Assembly: GCA_016302405.1 (NCBI GenBank)
Contig: JAEDNR010000015.1
Span: forward strand, 1-29,189
Origin: Oscillospiraceae bacterium
GTDB lineage: Bacteria; Bacillota; Clostridia; Oscillospirales; Oscillospiraceae
Length of the DNA stretch: 29,189 bases
Direction: 5' to 3'
Shown: positions 23,439 to 29,189 of the stretch, piece after piece
How positions within the stretch are numbered: position 1 is the stretch's first letter
Layout: every line of letters begins with the position of its first letter
Position numbers and translations under genes: made by a program
Notes under the pieces: generated by a model
Databases searched by the model: none
The model's input: the letters and a program-made list of their open reading frames with translations, nothing else
Told to the model about the DNA's origin: nothing

Positions 23439-24908
23439 ATGGAAGAGAATTTGTTTCAGCCCATCCGGAAACGCCGTGTATGGCGCTGGGTGATCGCGCT
23501 TTTATTGCTTGGGGCAGCGGCAGCTGCCGCGTGGGTGGTTGTGTTCCGGGTCAACCAGTTTTCTCTGTCTGTGATTCCTGCGGGTTCACCCGAAGTCATT
23601 CTGGAATACGGAGAGACCTTTACGGATCCCGGTGCGGGTACGCTGCTTCGGGGGAGCCTGTTCTGGAAGGAGGGCATTGATCCCGGCATCCCGGTCCGGG
23701 CGGAAGGCACCGTAGAGGATGGCCGGCTGGGAAAGCATACCATTACCTATTCCGCCCAGCTGCGTTCACTCAGGGCCAGTGCCAGCAGACTCGTGCGGGT
23801 GGTGGATACCCAGTGCCCGGTGATTACCCTGACACCGGATGATCCGGAGGATCTTCTGCCGGGAAAACCTTATAAGGAAGCGGGCTATACCGCGACGGAC
23901 AATTTTGACGGGGACATTACGGACCGGGTCATCCGGGAGGAAACGGAGGGTCTGGTGACCTACTCGGTTCTGGATTCTTCGGGCAACCCAGCCTACGCGG
24001 AGCGGGAGATCCCGGTTGTGGACCGCACCCCGCCGGTGATTACGCTGCATGGCGGGGCGGACTACAGCTTCCTGCTGGGCTCCTGCTTTGATGATCCCGG
24101 CTACTCCGCCGAGGATAATATAGACGGGGACCTGACCGACGCGGTGGAGGTCGCCGGCGAGGTGGACTGGCTGACACCGGGCACCTACCCCGTGACCTAT
24201 ACAGTCCGAGATGCCGTGGGGAATGAATCCTCCGTAACCCGGAACTTTACGGTTCGCGGCGCTCCCCGACAGGATACGGTGACCCCCAACGGCAAGGTGA
24301 TCTACCTGACCTTTGATGACGGCCCGGGACCCTATACCCACGCGCTGCTCCGGGTTCTGAAAAAATACGGCGTCAAAGCCACATTCTTTGTGGTAGGGGA
24401 TGAAAATCCGGACCTTCTTCGCCAGATTGTGGACGACGGTCACAGCATCGGCGTTCACACAGCCTGTCATGACTATCAGAAGATTTATTCAGATCCCCGG
24501 GATTATTTCCGGGACCTTTATGACATGCAGGATATTATCCGGCGGGAGACCGGGGTGGAGACCTGGCTGATGCGGTTCCCGGGCGGCAGCTCCAATACGG
24601 TCAGCCGCCGGTTCTCAAAGGGGATTATGAGCACCCTGACCCAGGCGGTACAGGACGCGGGCTTCCGTTACTTTGACTGGAACGTGGACAGTGACGACGC
24701 GGGAAGCGCCCGCACGGCAAAGCAGGTTCGGGAGAATGTCATTGAGGGCCTTAAAAATCACCGGGTCAGCGTTGTGCTTCAGCACGATATTCATGATTAC
24801 AGTGTGGACGCGGTGGAGGATATTATCCTCTGGGCTCAGGACCAAGGGTACCAGTTCCTGCCCCTTGAGAGCGACAGCCCCACTGCCCACCACTGCGTTA
24901 ACAACTAG
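23439..24908 (+). CDS. Membrane-anchored polysaccharide deacetylase with Ig-like domains
   Basis: A 489-residue surface protein. A positively charged start (RKRRVWR) precedes one membrane helix (about residues 16-36), giving an extracellular orientation. Two or three DUF5011/HYR-like beta domains follow (VEDGRLGKHTITYSAQ; CPVITLTPDDPEDLLPGKPY; TPPVITLHGGADYSFLLG, each ending in a DxxGN-type turn such as VRDAVGNESS). From about residue 285 there is a NodB domain: TFDDGPGPYT (catalytic Asp pair), HSIGVHTACHDY (metal-binding His residues), RFPGGSSN and VVLQHDIHDYS. It probably removes acetyl groups from peptidoglycan or another surface glycan. No sortase motif is seen. It precedes a NUDIX gene by 11 bases. 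Confidence 0.9.
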   Translation: MEENLFQPIRKRRVWRWVIALLLLGAAAAAAWVVVFRVNQFSLSVIPAGSPEVILEYGETFTDPGAGTLLRGSLFWKEGIDPGIPVRAEGTVEDGRLGKHTITYSAQLRSLRASASRLVRVVDTQCPVITLTPDDPEDLLPGKPYKEAGYTATDNFDGDITDRVIREETEGLVTYSVLDSSGNPAYAEREIPVVDRTPPVITLHGGADYSFLLGSCFDDPGYSAEDNIDGDLTDAVEVAGEVDWLTPGTYPVTYTVRDAVGNESSVTRNFTVRGAPRQDTVTPNGKVIYLTFDDGPGPYTHALLRVLKKYGVKATFFVVGDENPDLLRQIVDDGHSIGVHTACHDYQKIYSDPRDYFRDLYDMQDIIRRETGVETWLMRFPGGSSNTVSRRFSKGIMSTLTQAVQDAGFRYFDWNVDSDDAGSARTAKQVRENVIEGLKNHRVSVVLQHDIHDYSVDAVEDIILWAQDQGYQFLPLESDSPTAHHCVNN

Positions 24909-24919
24909 GAGGGATGAAG

Positions 24920-25393
24920 ATGTCCGTTGTGACCTTTTACCGTGGAGACCCCAAAAACGCGCCCAGGCCGACCCAGCGGGCGAAGCTGGGCGCCAACGCC
25001 ATTATCACCTGCAAGGGCCGCCTGCTTCTGGAGCGGCGGACGGATTCTGATATGTGGGGCCTGGTAGGCGGCGGTGTCAAAAAACAGGAGACCGGCCTGC
25101 AGGCCATTGTCCGGGAGGTCTACGAGGAGCTGGGGCTTCGCGTCCGCCCGGAAAGCTTCCGGAAGCTGCGTGTCTACGGTGAGCCCGGACGGATCGCCGC
25201 CTACCGGGACGGCAGTGTCTGGCGGATGGTCATTGTGGTCTATGCCCTGGACCTGCAGGAGGAGCCGGAGCTTCGGGTAAGTCGTGAATCCAAGGAGCTG
25301 CGTTTCTTTACGCCGGAGGAAGTCCGGACGCTGCGGATTCCCGTGACCCACTCAGACATTGTGGAAGAGCTGTTTCTGGAAGCGAATCCATAA
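24920..25393 (+). CDS. NUDIX hydrolase
   Basis: A 157-residue protein with a complete Nudix box, GGVKKQETGLQAIVREVYEELGL (about residues 50-72), matching G-x5-E-x7-R-E-U-x2-E-E-x-G-U. The preceding strand (NAIITCKGRLLLERRTDSDM) is typical. Such enzymes cleave nucleoside diphosphates linked to another moiety; the substrate is unknown. I prefer ATG 24920 because AGGAGG (24907-24912) lies 7 bases upstream; an ATG at 24914 is too close. It is transcribed with the deacetylase gene and ends before a strong hairpin. Confidence 0.9.
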   Translation: MSVVTFYRGDPKNAPRPTQRAKLGANAIITCKGRLLLERRTDSDMWGLVGGGVKKQETGLQAIVREVYEELGLRVRPESFRKLRVYGEPGRIAAYRDGSVWRMVIVVYALDLQEEPELRVSRESKELRFFTPEEVRTLRIPVTHSDIVEELFLEANP

Positions 25394-25410
25394 CCCTTTC
25401 GGATGGGACA

Positions 25411-25452
25411 GGCTTAGCCGTTTCCGGCGTTTTCCGCCGGGAACGGCTAAGC
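25411..25452 (+). terminator. Strong hairpin after the NUDIX gene
   Basis: GGCTTAGCCGTT-CCGGCG pairs with CGCCGG-AACGGCTAAGCC around TTTTC, an 18-bp stem broken by one T-G bulge pair. It starts 17 bases past the NUDIX stop. The T tract is poor (TATATTG), but the stem should separate this operon from the RNA gene downstream. Confidence 0.7.
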
Positions 25453-25558
25453 CTATATTGGGTGTATTTGCCTGGGATACAGGGTGCCGTGGGCTTTGTT
25501 TCAGAAGCACAATTCGGCGCCGCAAGTTTGTGCAAATATACAGTTTTTGAAAAAACAC

Positions 25559-25587
25559 TTGTATATGCTTTTAAAATGTGTTAATAT
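25559..25587 (+). promoter_or_regulatory. Promoter of the OLE RNA-oapA-dxs unit
   Basis: TTGTAT (25559-25564) and TAATAT (25582-25587) are separated by 17 bases in a locally AT-rich stretch. The predicted start is about 25594, exactly where AT-rich DNA gives way to the GC-rich structured region. Between the NUDIX hairpin and this site (25453-25558) I see no gene. Confidence 0.65.
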
Positions 25588-25593
25588 GTACGG

Positions 25594-26296
25594 CAACGGT
25601 GCAGTATCCTAGTCAAAGCGGCTATTTTCCAGGAAGGGCCTAAAAATCCTTTGAAGGGCACAGCGATGAAGTCCCTGGTGTCTGCTTTTTACGCCCAGTT
25701 TAGGGTGGATGCTGGGGGTTAAGGATTCAGGGCGCGCTCCAACGGCATGGAGCATACGACCCGGTTTCCGTGGAGACTTGGTATTGTGCGACGGCGGAGA
25801 GAACCCGGAAGGGCCTGCCCGCGCACGAGCCAGGAAATGAACCTGCAAGGCAGTGCGCAGAGTCGCGTTGCTGCGTGCAGAGTAGCCTGCCTTGAGTGAA
25901 CATGCGGGAAAAGGGGACCAGGCGGCTGGCTGTCATGGCCATGGCAGCTGCCGTTATCGCTCCTGGAAACCATGTTTGCAAAAGAGGCTAAGATCATGGT
26001 GCGCTTTGTCGTGGAAAACACCTAGGCTGTCGTAGCTGGGCAGGCAGGGGATTGCAGTACGGTCTAAGTGGCAATCGGGTACCCGGACGGGCAACTTCCG
26101 GGCTCAGGAATGAAATGGAAACGGCCTGCGCGGCAACGGCAGGTTTCCTTTGGGGAAAGCCAACCCGACCTAAGCCGTAAGATTTATCCTGCCTGCCACC
26201 GTTTTATACAGTTTTTATTCAGGGCACCTCTAAGGGTGCATTCAGATTCCCATGCCGAAGTGGCTTGCCGTTTTCGCCTTGCCGGTTCTGACATGG
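25594..26296 (+). ncRNA. ole: OLE RNA (ornate, large, extremophilic)
   Basis: About 700 bases with no credible gene and abundant helix potential. CAAGGCAG pairs with CTGCCTTG (about 25849-25895), closing an inner TGCGCAG/CTGCGTG helix; GGCGGCTG pairs with CAGCTGCC (about 25921-25954); GATTGC pairs with GCAATC (about 26050-26077); CCCGG pairs with CCGGG (about 26083-26102); AAAC-CCTG pairs with CAGG-TTT in the 26118-26149 segment; and near the 3' end GCACC/GGTGC and an enclosing CCATG/CATGG (26251-26296) are seen. It is directly followed by an OapA-like gene, then dxs and tlyA, the published genomic setting of OLE RNA. OLE binds OapA at the membrane, and its loss makes B. halodurans sensitive to short alcohols and cold. 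Ends are approximate. Identity rests on context, size and structure; I could not run a covariance model. Confidence 0.83.
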
Positions 26297-26318
26297 GTAT
26301 TTTTAAAGGGGTATCACA

Positions 26319-26909
26319 GTGGCAAAGGCCGATTCCGGCACATCCAGGCGGGAGCGTAATAAAACCGCCCGGTGGGTCGTTACAATTTTTATCACAACCA
26401 TTTTTGTTTCCGGCGCGATCAGTCTGCTCTCTGACGCGGTTATGGAAAACAGCAGTATTGCCGTGGCGTTTCTGATCCTGCTGGCCATTGTGCTGGTGGG
26501 CATTGTATTCGATGTGATCGGGGTGGCAGTGACCTCTGCCGATGAAAAACCCTTTCATTCCATGGCAGCCCGGAAGGTGCCCGGGGCCAGGGAGGCAATC
26601 TCCCTTCTTCGCAGCGCGGAGCGGGTCAGCTCCATCTGCAACGATGTGGTGGGCGACATCTGCGGTGTCGTTTCCGGCTCCGCCTCCGCGACCATTGCGT
26701 CCCAAATTCTGACACATTTTACCTTTTCCTGGCCTCAGGTGGTGTTTTTGGTTATGTCCGCGCTGGTTGCGGCTCTGACCGTTGGGGGAAAAGCCATTGG
26801 CAAGACCTTTGCCATTCGGTCCTGCACCGCCATTGTCCACGGCGTTGGAAAGCTGATTTATACCTGGAATCACTTCCGCGCGCTGTTTCGGAAAAAGAAA
26901 GATTCATGA
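26319..26909 (+). CDS. oapA: OLE-associated membrane protein OapA
   Basis: A 196-residue protein beginning with GTG at 26319 (AAAGGGG 7 bases upstream). It has a basic N-terminus (SRRERNKTARW), membrane helices at about 18-38 and 47-71, a middle loop FHSMAARKVPGAREAISLLR, then CNDVVGDICG, which contains a D-x3-D motif (Asp109 and Asp113), then further hydrophobic segments near 114-131 and 139-160 and a basic C-terminus (RALFRKKKDS). OapA of B. halodurans is described as a small multi-helix membrane protein with a central D-x3-D motif that binds OLE RNA. Position immediately after the RNA and before dxs supports this. It lies 15 bases ahead of dxs. Its biochemical activity, possibly ion or metal transport, is not settled. 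Confidence 0.86.
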   Translation: MAKADSGTSRRERNKTARWVVTIFITTIFVSGAISLLSDAVMENSSIAVAFLILLAIVLVGIVFDVIGVAVTSADEKPFHSMAARKVPGAREAISLLRSAERVSSICNDVVGDICGVVSGSASATIASQILTHFTFSWPQVVFLVMSALVAALTVGGKAIGKTFAIRSCTAIVHGVGKLIYTWNHFRALFRKKKDS

Positions 26910-26924
26910 TAGGTCGTGTAACCA

Positions 26925-28805
26925 GTGGAAATACTACAGAAAATAAACGGTCATGAGGATCTTCTGCGGCTGAACGACGGGGAACGGGTTCAGCTTTGCC
27001 GGGAGATTCGGGAATTTCTTATTGCGAACGTCAGTCAGACCGGCGGCCATCTTGCCGGAAATTTAGGCGCGGTGGAACTCACCGTTGCCATTGAGACTGT
27101 TTTTAATACAATGGTCGACCGCCTGGTTTTTGACGTTGGTCATCAGTCTTATGTGCATAAGCTGCTGACCGGCCGCCGGGCGGATTTTCCGCATCTGCGG
27201 CAGTTTGGCGGTTTGTCCGGCTTCCCCAAACCCTCGGAGAGCCCTTCGGACGCCTTCATTGCCGGTCATGCTTCCAGCTCCGTTTCCATTGCCCTGGGCA
27301 TGGCTCGGGCCCGGACGCTGCTGGGGGAGGACTACCATGTGATTGCCCTGATGGGGGATGGTGCCGCCACCGGCGGCATGGCCTTTGAGGGCCTGAATGA
27401 CGCTGCCGTCAGCCATGAGCCCATGATTATTATCCTGAACGATAATGAAATGTCCATCGGGAAAAGCGAGGGAGGCCTGTCCCGGCACCTGTCCCGGATC
27501 CGTTCCAGTGAAAATTATCTTCACGCCAAGCGCCGGTACCGGGAGGTTATAAAGAAGCTTCCCGGGGGCGAGCGGATCTATATTGCCAGCAGCAAGCTGA
27601 AAAACCGGCTGAAGCGTTTTCTGCTTCCGGCCACAATGTTTGAAAATATGGGCCTGACCTATCTGGGGCCCGTGGATGGGCATAATCTGCCCGGCCTTAT
27701 CAGTCTGCTCCGCTCTGCCCGGGATATGAAGGAGCCGGTGCTTGTCCATGTGGTGACGAAGAAGGGCTGCGGCTATCCTTTCGCGGAGGCTGATCCGGCC
27801 AAATACCACGGCATCGGCAAATTTGACCCGGTTACGGGGAAGAAGCTGGGACCCAAGGTGCGGACCTTTTCCGATTCTTTCGGCGATACCATGCTGGAGC
27901 TTGCCTCCCGGGACCCCAGGGTCTGCGCCATTACGGCGGCCATGCCCGGCGGCACCGGATTGCTGGGTTTCATGCACAGGTATCCCAAACGATATTTTGA
28001 TGTGGGTATCGCGGAAGAACATGCCGTTTCCATGGCCGGGGGTCTTGCAAAGCAGGGGATGATTCCCGTGGCTGCTATCTACTCCACATTTTTGCAGCGC
28101 TCCTTTGACCAGATTCTCCAGGATGTGTGTATGCTCCACCTGCATGTGGTGCTTGCCATAGACCGTGCCGGACTGGTAGGCGACGACGGCCCCACCCATC
28201 ACGGCGTGTTTGATGTGGGCTTCCTGCGCATGGCCCCCGGTATGCTGATCCTGGCGCCGGTAAACTTTGCCGAGCAGCGGGATATGCTGTGCTGGGCGGT
28301 GGAAAGCTATGACGGTCCTGTCGCCCTTCGTTATCCCCGGGGCACGGAAGGATCTTACCGGGAATCCGGCTGGCAGGGCTTTTTCGGGCTGGAGAAGCGG
28401 GGTGTCGTCAGGTGTCACCGGAAGGGAACGGATGTGACGCTCCTAACCTACGGCAGCATGCTTGAAAACGTGCTGGAAGCGGCGGAGCTTCTGGAAAAGA
28501 AAGGCCTTTCTGTCTGTGTCCTGCGGCTTCTCACCCTTTCCGTATTTCCCGTGGAGCAGATCCTCCGGGAAATGGCCCCCGGCCGTCCCCTCATTGTGGC
28601 GGAGGAAACGGCAGCCGGTTCCGGCATTCGGGAGGCGCTGGCTTCCCAGCTCCGGGAGGTGGATGCAGCCTGCCGGGTAACGGGTCTGGATCTGGGGAAG
28701 GATTATGTTCCCGGCGGTTCTATGAAAGAACTGTATCATTTCTGCGGTTTGGATGGCGGCGCCATTGCCGCGTTTGCGGAGGAGGTGCTGCGCAGTGAAG
28801 GTTAA
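26925..28805 (+). CDS. dxs: 1-deoxy-D-xylulose-5-phosphate synthase
   Basis: A 626-residue TPP enzyme that condenses pyruvate and glyceraldehyde 3-phosphate in the first step of the MEP isoprenoid pathway. Landmarks in order: SQTGGHLAGNLGAVELTVAI (His42 region), VFDVGHQSYVHKLLTGR, the TPP-Mg motif MGDGAATGGMAFEGLNDAAV (about 143-162) with LNDNEMSI, DVGIAEEHAVSMAGGLA (catalytic Glu of the pyrimidine domain), and DRAGLVGDDGPTHHGVFD. Length is normal. The start is GTG at 26925; the only ribosome-like site (ATAGGT) is rather distant, so translation may depend on coupling with oapA. It overlaps tlyA by 11 bases. Pyruvate links it to central metabolism. Confidence 0.96.
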   Translation: MEILQKINGHEDLLRLNDGERVQLCREIREFLIANVSQTGGHLAGNLGAVELTVAIETVFNTMVDRLVFDVGHQSYVHKLLTGRRADFPHLRQFGGLSGFPKPSESPSDAFIAGHASSSVSIALGMARARTLLGEDYHVIALMGDGAATGGMAFEGLNDAAVSHEPMIIILNDNEMSIGKSEGGLSRHLSRIRSSENYLHAKRRYREVIKKLPGGERIYIASSKLKNRLKRFLLPATMFENMGLTYLGPVDGHNLPGLISLLRSARDMKEPVLVHVVTKKGCGYPFAEADPAKYHGIGKFDPVTGKKLGPKVRTFSDSFGDTMLELASRDPRVCAITAAMPGGTGLLGFMHRYPKRYFDVGIAEEHAVSMAGGLAKQGMIPVAAIYSTFLQRSFDQILQDVCMLHLHVVLAIDRAGLVGDDGPTHHGVFDVGFLRMAPGMLILAPVNFAEQRDMLCWAVESYDGPVALRYPRGTEGSYRESGWQGFFGLEKRGVVRCHRKGTDVTLLTYGSMLENVLEAAELLEKKGLSVCVLRLLTLSVFPVEQILREMAPGRPLIVAEETAAGSGIREALASQLREVDAACRVTGLDLGKDYVPGGSMKELYHFCGLDGGAIAAFAEEVLRSEG

Positions 28806-29189
28806 GAAGAGACTGGATGTGCTGCTGACCGAGCAGGGCTTTGCCGACAGCCGGACCAAGGCCCAGAGCATCATCATGAGCGGGCTTGTATATGTGGATG
28901 GTCAAAAGGCGGACAAACCCGGGATTTCCTTTGAGGAAACGGTGTCCATTGAGGTTCGGGGGGCTGCCTGCCCCTATGTGAGCCGGGGCGGCCTGAAGCT
29001 GGAAAAGGCGCTGCGTGATTTCGGAATTGCTCCCAAGGACTATGTTTGCAGCGATTCCGGCGCCTCCACCGGCGGCTTTACCGACTGCCTGCTGCAGCAG
29101 GGAGCGCGGAAGGTCTTTGCCATCGATGTGGGCTACGGCCAGCTGGACTGGAAGATCCGTTCCGATCCCCGGGTGGTGGTGATGGAGCG
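28795..29189 (+). CDS. tlyA: TlyA-family rRNA 2'-O-methyltransferase, N-terminal part
   Basis: An open frame that runs off the right edge (131 codons visible). The start is GTG at 28795 with GGAGGAGG about 9 bases upstream, overlapping the end of dxs by 11 bases. Residues 4-60 form an S4 RNA-binding domain (KRLDVLLTEQGFADSRTKAQ, then SIIMSGLVYVDGQKADKPG). Then PYVSRGGLKLEKAL and GASTGGFTDCLLQQGARKVF, the FtsJ-like SAM-binding motif, and AIDVGYGQLDWKIR. The family methylates 16S and 23S rRNA in mycobacteria; in Firmicutes the gene is a regular neighbour of dxs. One mild oddity is SDSGAST where relatives usually read LDVGAST. Confidence 0.93.
   Translation, partial: MKVKKRLDVLLTEQGFADSRTKAQSIIMSGLVYVDGQKADKPGISFEETVSIEVRGAACPYVSRGGLKLEKALRDFGIAPKDYVCSDSGASTGGFTDCLLQQGARKVFAIDVGYGQLDWKIRSDPRVVVME

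Noticed and set aside
25719..26021. Small minus-strand open frames inside the structured RNA region
   Set aside because: Two overlapping frames of 84 and 100 codons lack ribosome sites and family resemblance, and the helix-forming sequence accounts for the region.
25594..26296. RNase P RNA, tmRNA, 6S RNA or a group II intron
   Set aside because: I see no RNase P core motifs, no tmRNA tRNA-like ends with a tag frame, the region is too long for 6S, and there is no intron domain V or reverse transcriptase. Context points to OLE.

Overview
The window looks like chromosome of a strictly anaerobic, fermentative, gut-type Clostridia, most likely an Oscillospiraceae relative. This rests on mid-to-high GC genes with strong AGGAGG ribosome sites, clostridial fermentation enzymes (AdhE, pyruvate:ferredoxin oxidoreductase), a FeoAB/DtxR iron locus, a spore-coat-like small protein, and the radical-SAM pair TIGR03960/TIGR03936. 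The taxonomic placement is inferred from gene content only.

Layout. 1-1836 (+): end of a TIGR03960-type radical SAM protein, its DUF2344 partner, a small zinc-ribbon-like protein and a hot-dog thioesterase. 1885-3213: tRNA-Pro(GGG) with promoter and terminator, then an AT-rich accessory patch with a roughly 275-bp element bearing about 31-bp inverted ends and an N-terminally cut protein resembling LPD3 domains of large mobile-element proteins. 3220-6679 (-): adhE and a kinase-like phosphotransferase, with a promoter overlapped downstream by direct repeats. 6802-8316 (-): a CbiK-type chelatase with an altered metal site and a DtxR-family repressor. 8422-11409 (+): feoA, feoA, feoB and a FeoB-associated Cys-rich peptide, with three TTAG-type palindromes and three 21-bp repeats in the control regions. 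11410-11965: non-coding DNA with a nested inverted-repeat element. 11966-16175 (-): coat-like protein and nifJ. 16273-19888 (+): comM, a MazG-like pyrophosphohydrolase, thiI, pncC. 19901-20702: a small regulator/ORF module between two nearly identical hairpins. 20707-23250 (-): an anchored leucine-rich-repeat protein and a methyltransferase. 23439-25393 (+): polysaccharide deacetylase and NUDIX hydrolase.

The most notable region is 25559-29189. A roughly 700-nt gene-less stretch with many possible helices has its own promoter and is followed by a small multi-membrane protein carrying a D-x3-D motif, then dxs and tlyA. This is the known setting of OLE RNA (ornate, large, extremophilic) and its protein partner OapA within an isoprenoid operon. 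OLE is a known but still mechanistically obscure RNA-protein complex linked in Bacillus halodurans to membranes and to alcohol and cold stress. Here it sits about 20 kb from an ethanol-forming AdhE.
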